From Deltaproteobacteria bacterium CG11_big_fil_rev_8_21_14_0_20_42_23 (GTDB lineage: Bacteria > UBA10199 > 2-02-FULL-44-16), in contig PCXC01000038.1 of NCBI GenBank assembly GCA_002796345.1, positions 1 through 52,564 on the forward strand: DNA of 52,564 nucleotides. Reading direction: 5' to 3'. A program made the translations under genes and the position numbers. The notes under the pieces are model-generated. The model did not search any database. It had not been told where the DNA came from and saw only the letters and a program-made list of their open reading frames with translations. Each line of letters begins with the position of its first letter. Position 1 is the stretch's first letter. Below, piece by piece: positions 26,103 through 34,904 of the stretch.

Positions 26103-27710
26103 GTGCGTTTTTCAGTGTGTTTGTGCGTTTTTTTAAGCCTTTTTCTCTCATGCGCGGGCAAAAAACAGTCTGTTTCTCCTGCCAGCATGCCAGCCGAAAA
26201 AAGTGATCCTTACTTCAATTTTGTCAAAATGGGTTTAGAAGAGCTTGAAGGAAACAAAAATCCATCTCCGTCGCTAGACGTGTTGAACAAAACCATAGCG
26301 GAGCATCCACGATATGCTTTTTTACATTTTCTGAAGGCGCAAACCCTTGCCAGAAAAGGTGATCTGACCGAGGCCATTATTTCCTGCAAAAAAGCATTGA
26401 GTTTAGACCGTGGTTTGCAAAATGCCCAGGTGTTTTTGGCGCAGCTCTACATCGGCAATCAGCAGTACCGGCAGGCGGTGTCACTTTTGGAAGGCATTCT
26501 TGCTGAAGATCCCACGCGCGAGGAAGTGTACCCATTGCTTGCGCATCAGTATGTTGCTCTTGGCGAAACGAAACAGGCCATCAAAACCATGGAAAAGCTT
26601 TTGCAGCAACAGCCCGAATCGGTTTTGGCCCATCTTTATATCGCTTCGGTTTATGAGCGAGAGCTGAAGGATTATACAAAAGCGCTGGAAGCTTATGAAA
26701 AGGCGTATCAGCTTGATCCCGAGAACACGAATATTTTGCACACGATGGCGCGCCTCTATTTAAGTGTGGAGAATTGGCAAGAAGCACTAAAGCGTTACGA
26801 AAAAATTGAAGAGATGAATCCCAATGATCTTTCCGCTTCACTTCGTATTGCGCTTATTTATTATGAAGCCGGAAAGTTTGAAGAGGCAACCAAAAAGTTT
26901 CAGTTTTTGCTCAAGAAAAATCCAAATTCGGACAATGTGCAATTTTATTTGGGAGTGCTTTATCAAAGCATAGAAAAATATCCCGAAGCAGAAGAAGTGC
27001 TGCTGAGCATTTCTTCACGTTCAGAATTTTTTAAGGAAGCGCGTATTCGTTTGGTTTCACAATATCGTGCTTTAGAGCAAGATGAAAAAGCGTTGAAGCT
27101 TTTATCGGCTTCGGAAAAAGAATTACCAGATGCAAGTGAGTTTTACGAACTCCACGCGGCGCTTTTGGAACAAGAACAGAAATTGAAGGAAGCCCTTGCT
27201 GTGCTTGAGTCTGCCAAAGTGCATCTTCCACAAAGTGAAAACATTTTTCTTATGTTGGGCATGATGTATGAGCGGCTTGGGAAAAGAGACATGGCCTTGT
27301 CAAGCATGCGAAAGGTCATTGAAATTAATCCTCAAAACACAACTGCGCTAAACTATGTGGGATATACGCTTGCAGAAAGTTCACAAAATCTTGAAGAGGC
27401 AAAAAATCTTATTGAACGAGCGTTAACGCTTAAGCCAAATGACGCCTATATCACCGATAGTTTGGCTTGGGTGTACTTCAAACAAGGTGAGCTGGAAAAT
27501 GCCTATAAGCTTTTGATGAAGGCATTAAAAATAGCTTCATATGAGCCTACTATTTTGTATCACTTGGGTGAAGTGAGTTTGGCTCAAGAGCAGAAAGATC
27601 AAGCCCTTGAATATTTCCAGCAAGCACTTAAAGCGTGGGAAACAAAGCCAGAGCAAGATATTTTAGAAGTAGAAAAAATTAAAAATCGTATTTCAGAATT
27701 GGAAAAATAA
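26103..27710 (+). CDS. TPR-repeat lipoprotein
   Basis: A 535-residue lipoprotein made almost wholly of tetratricopeptide repeats. From GTG 26103 the start reads MRFSVCLCVFLSLFLSCAGK, a short lipoprotein signal with the lipid-accepting Cys at residue 17. TTGGAGG stands four bases before that GTG. The in-frame TTG at 26019 has no such site and adds a non-signal extension, so I reject it. At least ten TPR units follow (for example ALEAYEKAYQLDPENTNIL and LSSMRKVIEINPQNTTALNY), with the last at about 475-520. Such proteins are docking scaffolds at the envelope. It is followed 28 bases later by a LolB-like lipoprotein gene, the apparent start of a long operon. Confidence 0.88.
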   Translation: MRFSVCLCVFLSLFLSCAGKKQSVSPASMPAEKSDPYFNFVKMGLEELEGNKNPSPSLDVLNKTIAEHPRYAFLHFLKAQTLARKGDLTEAIISCKKALSLDRGLQNAQVFLAQLYIGNQQYRQAVSLLEGILAEDPTREEVYPLLAHQYVALGETKQAIKTMEKLLQQQPESVLAHLYIASVYERELKDYTKALEAYEKAYQLDPENTNILHTMARLYLSVENWQEALKRYEKIEEMNPNDLSASLRIALIYYEAGKFEEATKKFQFLLKKNPNSDNVQFYLGVLYQSIEKYPEAEEVLLSISSRSEFFKEARIRLVSQYRALEQDEKALKLLSASEKELPDASEFYELHAALLEQEQKLKEALAVLESAKVHLPQSENIFLMLGMMYERLGKRDMALSSMRKVIEINPQNTTALNYVGYTLAESSQNLEEAKNLIERALTLKPNDAYITDSLAWVYFKQGELENAYKLLMKALKIASYEPTILYHLGEVSLAQEQKDQALEYFQQALKAWETKPEQDILEVEKIKNRISELEK

Positions 27711-27738
27711 TTTTTTTCCAAAACATGAGGAGAGAGCA

Positions 27739-28404
27739 ATGAAGAATATGTTTCGTTTTTTTTCCATTTGTTTTCTTCTTTTTTTTCTTTCGTGTGCGGC
27801 AAAATCTTCTCATCCTGCAAAAATCACCTCTTCGCAAAGTGAGGGCCTAAAGGCTTTAGTTCGTTTTACCGTTGAAGATGGAAACGGTGGTGGAGTGAGT
27901 AGTTTGGCTGTTCTTGCACAGAAGCCAGATTTATTTCGTGTGGATATGCTTGATGAAGTGGCTGATCGTATCTATGCCTTGGGCAATGATGGCAAGAATG
28001 TTTGGTTTTGGGATCAGGCAAAGAAAAAGAGCGGGCGTTTTCAAGCTTCGCGAGAAAAAATGCAAAAATATTTTCAGCTCAATCTGTCTCCCGCACAACT
28101 TGTCTCGGTGTTTTTTGGAGAAGTGCCACACGATGTTCTGAGTAAGCAATTCAAAGATACGCAAGGCAGAGTGCGAGAAGCAAGGCTTTACAAAGATGAA
28201 CAAACTCTTGTGGATGAGAAGCCCTATTTGATTCTCTTTTTTGATGAGCATTCAGCTGAAGGTGATCGTGATTTTCCTCACTTGATTCAGCTTTCTTTTT
28301 TAGAAGAAAATGAAGTGGTGGAAATGAGTTTGGAATATGAAACGTTTGAATGGACAAGGAAAATTGATGCTCGTCTTTTTTCTTTAGATTCGATACAAAA
28401 CTAA
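27739..28404 (+). CDS. LolB/DUF4292-like lipoprotein
   Basis: A 221-residue lipoprotein: MKNMFRFFSICFLLFFLSCA with lipobox Cys at residue 19. The rest (SLAVLAQKPDLFRVDMLDEV, NDGKNVWFWDQAKKKSGRF, LSPAQLVSVFFGEVP) has the pattern of the LolA/LolB-type half-barrel: strands around a short helix, with the text form seen in DUF4292 proteins. A role in handling lipids or lipoproteins at the outer membrane is possible but unproved. GAGGAGAG precedes the ATG. Its stop is one base before the peptide-binding protein gene, showing tight coupling. Confidence 0.75.
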   Translation: MKNMFRFFSICFLLFFLSCAAKSSHPAKITSSQSEGLKALVRFTVEDGNGGGVSSLAVLAQKPDLFRVDMLDEVADRIYALGNDGKNVWFWDQAKKKSGRFQASREKMQKYFQLNLSPAQLVSVFFGEVPHDVLSKQFKDTQGRVREARLYKDEQTLVDEKPYLILFFDEHSAEGDRDFPHLIQLSFLEENEVVEMSLEYETFEWTRKIDARLFSLDSIQN

Positions 28405-28405
28405 C

Positions 28406-29998
28406 ATGAAAAAAATATTTCCTTCTTTGCTGCTTTGTTTTTTTCTTCTCACAACGCTCTCTTGCACTTATCGCGTTACGCGTGATTCCAGCACGCTCTT
28501 AATAGCGCTTCCCGCCGATCCTGAAATTTTAAATCCTCTTATTAGTCGAGATGCTTATTCTTCCACGGTGCTTTCTCGTATTTATGAATCGTTGTTAGAG
28601 CGAGACAATAAAACGCTTGCGTTTAAGCCAATGCTCGCAAGCCGCTGGGAAATTGGTGAAGATCAAAAAACCTACACGTTCCATCTTCGCCAAGATGTAA
28701 AATGGCAAGATGGTTTTCCCTTTACCGCAGACGATGTTCTGTACAGTTTCGAGCGTGTTCGTGACCCTAAAGTTGATGCAGCTTCTTTGCGTGTTTATTA
28801 TCAAGACGTAGAATCAGTCAAAAAAATAGACAGCTATACCATTCAGGCTAAGTACAAAACACCATACTTTAAAGCCTTGGAAATGATAGGTGGTCTTCCC
28901 GTTTTGCCAAAACATCTTTTTGATACGGGAACTGATTTTAATCAGCATCCCGCAAATCGTTCTCCCATAGGCACTGGCGCTTATCGTTTTCAAGAATGGA
29001 AAAGTGGACAAAAAATTACGTTAACACGCAATGAACATTATTGGGGAAAGAAGCCTGACGTCACTTCTGTTATTTATCAAATTATTCCTGATGCTACTGT
29101 GTCTTTTCAAATGCTTAAAAAAGGAAGTCTCGATTTTTCTTCGCTTCGTTCGCTTCAATGGGCAAAGCAAACAAGCGAAGAATCTTTCACGTCTCGTTAC
29201 GATAAGTACAAATACTACACACCAAATTTTTCCTACATTGGATGGAATTTGAGAAAACCGTATTTCTCGGATAAGCGCGTGCGGCAAGCACTTGCGATGA
29301 TGCTAGACCGAGAAAAAATTCTCGAAAAACAACTTTTTGGTTTAGGTGAAATTGTTTCAGGCCCGTTTTATCGCTTTGGCCCTGCATATAATGAAACCGT
29401 TACGCCTTATCCTTTCAATCCCGAGCGAGCAAAACAACTCTTAGATGAAGCAGGGTGGAAAGATCACAACGGTGATGGCATTCGAGATAAAGATGGAGTG
29501 CCGTTTCGTTTTCGTTTTCTTATTTCGAATGGTTCAAAGTTTGCAAAAAGTATAGGTCTTTTTTTGCGAGAAGAATTAGGAAAAGTGGGAATTGAAGTAA
29601 GCATTGAGCAGCTTGAGTTTGCGAGCATTTTGAAAAAAGTTCAAGAACACGATTTCGATTCTATTACACTCGCATTTTCTCTTCCTTTTGATCAAGACCC
29701 TTATCAGTTGTGGCATTCTTCTCAAATAAAAGAAGGTTCAAATGTGATTGGGTTTCAAAACAAAGAAATAGATCGTCTCATTGAATCGGCGCGTCCTGAG
29801 CTTGATGCAGAAAAAAGAGCAGAAATTTATAAACGCATGCATGCCATTTTGCACGAAGAACAGCCGTTTTTCTTTTTGTTCACCAATCCTTCGTTGGTTG
29901 CCATTTCAAAACGTTTTTCGAATGTTCACGTCTATAAAGCAGGGTTTGATTCTCTCGAATGGCAAGCTCCACATGGTGAAGAAATTCTAGAGTGGTAA
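28406..29998 (+). CDS. Oligopeptide ABC transporter substrate-binding lipoprotein
   Basis: A 530-residue family 5 extracellular solute-binding protein (OppA/DppA type). The signal MKKIFPSLLLCFFLLTTLSC ends in a lipobox Cys (residue 20). The family signature is read as DPEILNPLISRDAYSSTVLS, then YTFHLRQDVKWQDGFPFTADDVLYS split over residues 90-115. RSPIGTGAYRF and the C-terminal YKRMHAILHEEQPFFFLF follow the usual order. It captures peptides or related compounds in the periplasm for the permeases downstream. It is placed directly after the LolB-like gene; a 7-bp-arm stem-loop lies between it and the first permease gene. Confidence 0.93.
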   Translation: MKKIFPSLLLCFFLLTTLSCTYRVTRDSSTLLIALPADPEILNPLISRDAYSSTVLSRIYESLLERDNKTLAFKPMLASRWEIGEDQKTYTFHLRQDVKWQDGFPFTADDVLYSFERVRDPKVDAASLRVYYQDVESVKKIDSYTIQAKYKTPYFKALEMIGGLPVLPKHLFDTGTDFNQHPANRSPIGTGAYRFQEWKSGQKITLTRNEHYWGKKPDVTSVIYQIIPDATVSFQMLKKGSLDFSSLRSLQWAKQTSEESFTSRYDKYKYYTPNFSYIGWNLRKPYFSDKRVRQALAMMLDREKILEKQLFGLGEIVSGPFYRFGPAYNETVTPYPFNPERAKQLLDEAGWKDHNGDGIRDKDGVPFRFRFLISNGSKFAKSIGLFLREELGKVGIEVSIEQLEFASILKKVQEHDFDSITLAFSLPFDQDPYQLWHSSQIKEGSNVIGFQNKEIDRLIESARPELDAEKRAEIYKRMHAILHEEQPFFFLFTNPSLVAISKRFSNVHVYKAGFDSLEWQAPHGEEILEW

Positions 29999-30012
29999 GT
30001 TTGAGTCGCAAG

Positions 30013-30034
30013 TTGCAAGACTTGATTCTTGCAA
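30013..30034. other. Stem-loop between binding-protein and permease genes
   Basis: TTGCAAG (30013-30019) and CTTGCAA (30028-30034) form a perfect 7-bp stem with an eight-base loop. No T-run follows, so it is more likely an mRNA-stability or processing element than a terminator; this is an inference from its place in the operon. Confidence 0.4.
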
Positions 30035-30063
30035 AGACGTGAAAAATATGATTTTTGAGGCCA

Positions 30064-31068
30064 ATGCTTGCATATCTTTTGAAACGCTTTTTTCTTTTGA
30101 TTCCAACTTTTTTCGGAATTACCCTCATTACTTTTTTTATTGTCCAACTCGCTCCAGGTGATCCTGCAAGTTTAAAAGCACAAGCCGGTAATCAGATGAT
30201 TGCCTCTGATGCGGTTCATCAGCAAATTGTTGAAGATACCAAAAAACTATACGGTCTCGACAAACCCTTGCCTGTTCAGTATCTGCTGTGGGTGAGCCGA
30301 GTTGTTCGTTTTGATTTTGGTACTTCATTTCGAGATCATCGTCCGGTTATGGATAAAATCAGCGATGCTCTTCCTATAACGCTCACCTTGAATGTGCTGA
30401 CTATTTTTCTTATTTACCTCATTTCACTTCCGCTTGGGACGTATGCAGCCTTAAAGCCCAATTCGCTTTTCGATCGTGTTTCGGCGCTTATTTTATTTGT
30501 GCTGTATTCGCTTCCCAGCTTTTGGGTGGCCATGATGTTGGTTGTCTTATTTGCAGGCGATGTGTTTAACTGGTTTCCGCTTGTGGGATTTATTTCCGAT
30601 GGTGCCGACCAACTTAGTTTTTTTGGAAGAATTGGCAATGTTTTGTGGCATCTGGTGTTGCCGCTTGTGTGTCTCACTTATGGCGGTTTTTCTTTTTTGG
30701 CACGCTTCGCCAGAGTTTCGGTGCTGGAAGTGATCAGCCAAGATTACATTCGTACCGCAAGAGCAAAGGGGCTTTCAGAATGGAAAGTGGTGATGAAACA
30801 TGGTTTCCGAAATGCTCTCATTCCTTTGCTGACCCTGATGAGTACTTTGCTGCCAGCTCTTTTGGGAGGAAGTGTTATTATCGAACAAATTTTTTCCCTT
30901 CCCGGAATGGGACGCCTTGGATTTGAATCGGTGCTTGCAAGAGATTATCCGGTTGTGCTTGCCATTGCTACTATTAGCGCCTTTCTCACGCTCGTCAGTA
31001 TTCTCATCACAGATTTGCTTTACGTTTTTGTTGATCCGCGAATTTCTTTTTCAAGAAGAAGGGTGTAG
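30064..31068 (+). CDS. Oligopeptide ABC transporter permease (DppB/OppB type)
   Basis: A 334-residue inner-membrane permease with about six helices. The start MLAYLLKRFFLLIPTFFGIT, then FFIVQLAPGDPAS, is the standard N-terminus of DppB/OppB proteins. The cytosolic coupling (EAA) loop is DYIRTARAKGLSEWKVVMKH followed by GFRNALIP, which contacts the ATPases. The C-terminus LLYVFVDPRIS is also typical. I chose ATG 30064 (GAGG a few bases before) over TTG 30055. The next permease starts six bases after its stop. Confidence 0.94.
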   Translation: MLAYLLKRFFLLIPTFFGITLITFFIVQLAPGDPASLKAQAGNQMIASDAVHQQIVEDTKKLYGLDKPLPVQYLLWVSRVVRFDFGTSFRDHRPVMDKISDALPITLTLNVLTIFLIYLISLPLGTYAALKPNSLFDRVSALILFVLYSLPSFWVAMMLVVLFAGDVFNWFPLVGFISDGADQLSFFGRIGNVLWHLVLPLVCLTYGGFSFLARFARVSVLEVISQDYIRTARAKGLSEWKVVMKHGFRNALIPLLTLMSTLLPALLGGSVIIEQIFSLPGMGRLGFESVLARDYPVVLAIATISAFLTLVSILITDLLYVFVDPRISFSRRRV

Positions 31069-31073
31069 AGGCG

Positions 31074-32066
31074 ATGAAAGGATTTTCAAAACGATACAGC
31101 GCGGTGATCTGGAAACAGTTTCGTTATCATCGTCTTGCTTATGTATGTTGGTATTTCATTCTTTTTCTTTTTTGCGTTGCTTTGTTTGCGCCCGTGTTGG
31201 CCAATGACAAACCGCTCGTCTGGAAACATGCAGGAGAGCTCTCTTTCCCGGCTTTTTCATTTGAAAACAAATATAAAACCATCGACTTTAAAGAGATGAA
31301 AAAAAGTTCCGAAGAAGGGTGGATGATTTTTCCTCCCATTCCTTACAGCCCTACAAATTATAATCTCGATCACATTTTGGAAGCTCCGAATGCCTTGCAT
31401 TTGTTAGGAACAGATGGCGATGGCAGAGATGTTGCGGCCCAACTTATTTGGGGCGCGCGCGTTTCGCTTTCGGTTGGCTTTGTTGCCGTTGGGCTTTCGG
31501 TGTTGATTGGTGTTTTTTTGGGAGCTCTTGCGGGTTTTTATGGTGGAGTGGTTGATGTGGTTATTTCCAGGCTTATTGAAGTGATGATTTGTTTTCCCAC
31601 TTTTTTTCTTATCCTTGCTGTGCTTGCATTTGTGGGGCCTTCTATTTTCAACATTATGCTGGTAATTGGAGTTACAGGTTGGACAGGTATTGCACGTTTA
31701 ATTCGTGCGGAAATTTTCAAATTTCGTGAACGCGATTTTATTTTGGCAGCACATGCACTTGGGGCTAGCGATTTTAGAGTGGTCCTTCGACATTTGCTTC
31801 CCAATGCTTTTGCTCCCGTGCTGGTTTCGGCAAGTTTTGGAATTGCGGGAGCCATTCTGGCCGAAGCCGGGCTTTCTTTTTTGGGTTTTGGAGTTCCGCC
31901 GCAAGTGCCAAGTTGGGGAAGTATTCTTTCGCAAGCGCAAGAATATATGGATGTGGCTTGGTGGCTTACGCTTATTCCAGGCGTTGCCATTTTTATTACC
32001 GTTACAGCTTACAATCTTGTGGGCGAAGGATTAAGGGATGCACTTGATCCAAAGTTGAAGCAATAA
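31074..32066 (+). CDS. Oligopeptide ABC transporter permease (DppC/OppC type)
   Basis: A 330-residue partner permease. Family features: a first helix at about 22-45; an unusually long periplasmic stretch (about 46-105, containing ILEAPNALHLLGTDGDGRDV, the conserved G-T-D-x-x-G-R-D segment); the coupling loop with FILAAHALGASDFRVVLRHL followed by LPN; and the end GEGLRDALDPKL. The 60-residue insert between the first helix and the GTD motif is longer than in E. coli DppC, a form found in delta-type proteobacteria. It is in the same operon as the binding protein and ATPases. Confidence 0.93.
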   Translation: MKGFSKRYSAVIWKQFRYHRLAYVCWYFILFLFCVALFAPVLANDKPLVWKHAGELSFPAFSFENKYKTIDFKEMKKSSEEGWMIFPPIPYSPTNYNLDHILEAPNALHLLGTDGDGRDVAAQLIWGARVSLSVGFVAVGLSVLIGVFLGALAGFYGGVVDVVISRLIEVMICFPTFFLILAVLAFVGPSIFNIMLVIGVTGWTGIARLIRAEIFKFRERDFILAAHALGASDFRVVLRHLLPNAFAPVLVSASFGIAGAILAEAGLSFLGFGVPPQVPSWGSILSQAQEYMDVAWWLTLIPGVAIFITVTAYNLVGEGLRDALDPKLKQ

Positions 32067-32078
32067 AGAGGAGAACTC

Positions 32079-33068
32079 ATGAATGTGCTTGAAGTAAAAA
32101 ACCTCGCAAGCCACTTTTTCACTCGAGAAGGTGTGGTGAAAGCTGTTGATGGTGTTTCTTTTTCGCTTGGCGCTGGTGAATCTCTTGGTTTGGTTGGAGA
32201 AAGTGGTTGCGGCAAAAGCATGCTGGCGTTGTCTTTGCTGAGGCTGCTTGATTCGCCTGGAAAAATTGTGTCTGGTGAAATGCTTCTAGCTAATCCCGCT
32301 GGCAATGAACAGGTGGATTTACTAAAACTTTCCACATCAGCAATGAGAGCAGTGAGAGGGCGTCGCATCGCCATGATTTTTCAAGAGCCCATGACATCGC
32401 TCAATCCAGTTTACACCATCGGAGATCAAATTATCGAAGCCGTTTCTCTCCACGAACATCTTTCAAAGCGAGAAATGAAAAAGAAGGCCATTGAAATGTT
32501 AAAGTTGGTGGGAATTCCCGCCGCTGAAAAACGCGTGGACGATTATCCACATCAATTATCTGGTGGCATGCGTCAACGTGTCATGATTTCTATAGCGCTT
32601 TCTTGTAAGCCAGATATTTTGATTGCTGATGAACCTACGACAGCACTTGATGTGACCATTCAAGCCCAGATTTTGGAATTGATTTTGGAGCTCAAAGAAA
32701 AATTGGGAATGGCGCTGATCCTTATTTCACACGATCTTGGTGTTATTGCGGAAGTGGCTGAACGAGTTTTAATTATGTATGCAGGAAAAATTGTGGAAGA
32801 AGGAAAAACCAGCGAAATTTTTGATCGTCCGTTGCATCCTTATACCCAAGGCTTAATGAACACACTTCCAGAACGAGCAGATTTGCGGCACAAAGGACAT
32901 TTGCCCACTATTCCAGGACACGTTCCAAGTCTTATTCACTTGCCGCTTGGATGTTCTTTTCAAGAACGTTGTGCTTATGTGCAAACTGATTGTCGCCAGC
33001 AGCCTATTCCTGATGACCCTTGTCATACGGGAAGGCTTGTAAGATGTTTGCATGTGCCAGGAATTTAG
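32079..33068 (+). CDS. Oligopeptide ABC transporter ATP-binding protein (DppD/OppD type)
   Basis: A 329-residue ATPase. Walker A is GESGCGKSM (about 41-49), the Q-loop is IFQEPMTSLNPV, the signature is LSGGMRQRV, Walker B is ILIADEPTTALD and the switch His is in LISHDLG. The C-terminal oligopeptide-transporter domain (PYTQGLMNTLPE; PGHVPSLIHLPLGCSF; a CAYVQTDC cysteine cluster) matches the DppD/OppD iron-sulfur-type tail. GAGGAG stands just before the ATG at 32079. It works as a heterodimer with the next gene's product. Confidence 0.95.
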   Translation: MNVLEVKNLASHFFTREGVVKAVDGVSFSLGAGESLGLVGESGCGKSMLALSLLRLLDSPGKIVSGEMLLANPAGNEQVDLLKLSTSAMRAVRGRRIAMIFQEPMTSLNPVYTIGDQIIEAVSLHEHLSKREMKKKAIEMLKLVGIPAAEKRVDDYPHQLSGGMRQRVMISIALSCKPDILIADEPTTALDVTIQAQILELILELKEKLGMALILISHDLGVIAEVAERVLIMYAGKIVEEGKTSEIFDRPLHPYTQGLMNTLPERADLRHKGHLPTIPGHVPSLIHLPLGCSFQERCAYVQTDCRQQPIPDDPCHTGRLVRCLHVPGI

Positions 33069-33094
33069 ATTAGGAAAAGAGTTTTGGAAAAAAC

Positions 33095-34093
33095 ATGAAA
33101 CCCATTCTTGAAATAAAAAATCTTGTAAAACATTTTCCCGTAAAAGGCGGAATCTTTTCACGTTCCCATGAATTTGTGCATGCAGTAGATGGAGTGAGTT
33201 TCGATATCTTGCCTGGCGAAACGTTTGGCTTGGTGGGAGAAAGTGGTTGCGGCAAATCTACAGTGGCTCAGCTTTTGCTTCGATTGCTTGAACCAGATGC
33301 GGGAAGTATTTTTTTTGACGGTCACGACATTTCACACCTTTCGCACAAGCAGATGAAGCCGTTGCGAAGAGAGATGCAGATTATTTTTCAAGATCCGTAT
33401 GCTTCTTTAAATCCACGCATGATGGTGCAAGAAATTTTGATGGAGCCGTTTCTGATTCACAAGATTGGGAATCGTGCCGAAAGAGAAAAACGCGTTGCAG
33501 AACTTTTAGACAAAGTTGGTCTTCCCGAAAGTGCCGCTTCACGCTATCCCCACGAGTTTTCTGGTGGGCAACGCCAACGCATTGGTATTGCACGAGCCAT
33601 TGCCTTGAAGCCAAAGTTGATTGTAGCCGATGAACCTGTTTCAGCTTTAGATGTTTCCATCCGCGGAGAAATTATCAACCTTCTTCTCGACTTGCAGAAA
33701 GAAGAGGGGCTTTCGTATCTTTTTATTTCGCATGATCTTCGCCTTGTAGAGCATATTAGTCATCGCATTGCGGTGATGTATTTGGGGAAAATTGTGGAAA
33801 CCTTTCCAGCGGAAGCCTTGGGAACGGCGAAGCATCCTTATACGCATGCGCTTGTTTCAGCTGTGCCAAAAGCAAATCCGAACGAGAAGAAAAAAAGAAT
33901 TTTGCTTTCTGGCGATGTGCCTTCTCCGTTGCATCCTCCATCTGCGTGTTCCTTTCATCCTCGATGTAAGTGGGCTAAAGAAGTTTGTTCTCAAGTAACG
34001 CCAGTTTTTGAAGCGTATCAACAAAACCAGTTTGCAGCTTGCCATTTTAAAGAAACTATACCTCCTCTTTCGGAGGAATTGTTTAAAGGATGA
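33095..34093 (+). CDS. Oligopeptide ABC transporter ATP-binding protein (DppF/OppF type)
   Basis: A 332-residue ATPase, the second motor of the importer. VKHFPVKGGIFSRSHEFVHA near the start is the OppF/DppF signature. Walker A is GESGCGKST, the Q-loop IFQDPYASLNPRM, the signature FSGGQRQRI, Walker B LIVADEPVSALD and the His switch FISHDL. The C-terminal tail again has the cysteine cluster (ACSFHPRCKWAKEVC). The stop overlaps the next start as ATGA, so the 171-residue protein is translationally coupled. Confidence 0.95.
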   Translation: MKPILEIKNLVKHFPVKGGIFSRSHEFVHAVDGVSFDILPGETFGLVGESGCGKSTVAQLLLRLLEPDAGSIFFDGHDISHLSHKQMKPLRREMQIIFQDPYASLNPRMMVQEILMEPFLIHKIGNRAEREKRVAELLDKVGLPESAASRYPHEFSGGQRQRIGIARAIALKPKLIVADEPVSALDVSIRGEIINLLLDLQKEEGLSYLFISHDLRLVEHISHRIAVMYLGKIVETFPAEALGTAKHPYTHALVSAVPKANPNEKKKRILLSGDVPSPLHPPSACSFHPRCKWAKEVCSQVTPVFEAYQQNQFAACHFKETIPPLSEELFKG

Positions 34094-34605
34094 TGTTTAT
34101 GATTCGTAAAACTGCTCTCATTGTTTCCATGTTCATGTTTGTTTCTCTTTTGACCTCGCCAGTGTTTGCCAAAAAGAGAAGTAAGGTCATGACGGTTGAT
34201 GCAGGTGTTCCGCTTGAGCGTTATGGTTTTGCCGTGGATGCAAGTTATGACCCCAGGCTCGATAATCTTGTTCCGGGATATCGAGTGATTAATGTGGCGG
34301 TGGTGAATAATTCGTTCAACATTATCCGACTCGATTCAGCAAAGGATAAGTGGTACGTGAAAATGAGGGGAGAGAGAAAACAAGTTGAGGCTCTCATTAA
34401 CCTCAGAGATTTAGACCTTGAAGCTTGGAGCCAAGTTCCTGAAGCGGCAAAACCTCTTCTTTCCTATCCGCTTGCCATTCCTATTGGAGCGCGACTTGTG
34501 ATTGATATATTTGTCCCTGAAAAAGTGGATCTCTCTTCTTTGAGTATTTTGGGCATGCATATAGCTTACTTAGGACAGCCTGTTGAAGTAAGGCTTGAGA
34601 AGTAA
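34090..34605 (+). CDS. Uncharacterised small secreted protein at the end of the peptide-importer operon
   Basis: A 171-residue product with a signal peptide (about residues 1-26, ending SPVFA). The mature part is mainly beta: YGFAVDASYDPRLDNLVPGY, INVAVVNNSFNIIRLDSAKD, and a final IDIFVPEKVDLSSLSILGMH. It looks like one immunoglobulin-like or DUF4352-like sandwich, but I cannot assign a family. It overlaps the DppF-type gene by four bases, so it is made with the importer; a periplasmic helper role is inferred from that alone. Confidence 0.7.
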   Translation: MMFMIRKTALIVSMFMFVSLLTSPVFAKKRSKVMTVDAGVPLERYGFAVDASYDPRLDNLVPGYRVINVAVVNNSFNIIRLDSAKDKWYVKMRGERKQVEALINLRDLDLEAWSQVPEAAKPLLSYPLAIPIGARLVIDIFVPEKVDLSSLSILGMHIAYLGQPVEVRLEK

Positions 34606-34860
34606 TTTTTTTTACAGCCTGTGCCAGAAATGCGTCTTTTTTTGCTCTTCCGGGTGAAAACTTATCTTTTAAAGAATTTTCAATTTTTCCCATTAATTCC
34701 TTGTAATTCATCAAGTTAACAAAGTTTTCTCATTTTCCCTTCCTTCCCCCTTCTTTCTGGAGGGTTTTTTTAAACCCTTTTCAATCTTTGGGTGAAAAAA
34801 CATCCGTTTTCAAGTGTTTGAATATATTATGTTATTTTAGAAAATAGCTTGTTTAGGTTA
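34606..34860. other. AT-rich intergenic region with a weak terminator hairpin
   Basis: About 255 bases between the importer operon and the protease promoter contain no gene. One hairpin is visible at 34761-34778: AGGGTTT and AAACCCT arms, a TTTT loop and a short T-run after it (34778-34781). It may end the importer transcript. The last 50 bases before the promoter (34805-34860) are very AT-rich, as is usual for activator or IHF binding upstream of sigma-54 promoters. Confidence 0.55.
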
Positions 34861-34876
34861 TGGCACACTCATTGCT
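34861..34876 (+). promoter_or_regulatory. Sigma-54 (RpoN) promoter upstream of the M30-like protease gene
   Basis: The sequence TGGCACACTCATTGCT fits the -24/-12 consensus TGGCAC-N5-TTGC exactly, with the GG and GC dinucleotides ten bases apart. The expected transcription start, about twelve bases beyond the GC, is near 34887, leaving a short leader containing GGGGAG just before ATG 34905. No enhancer-binding activator gene is in the window. Confidence 0.82.
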
Positions 34877-34904
34877 CTCTTAGGGTTATTCGGGGAGCAA
34901 GAAT

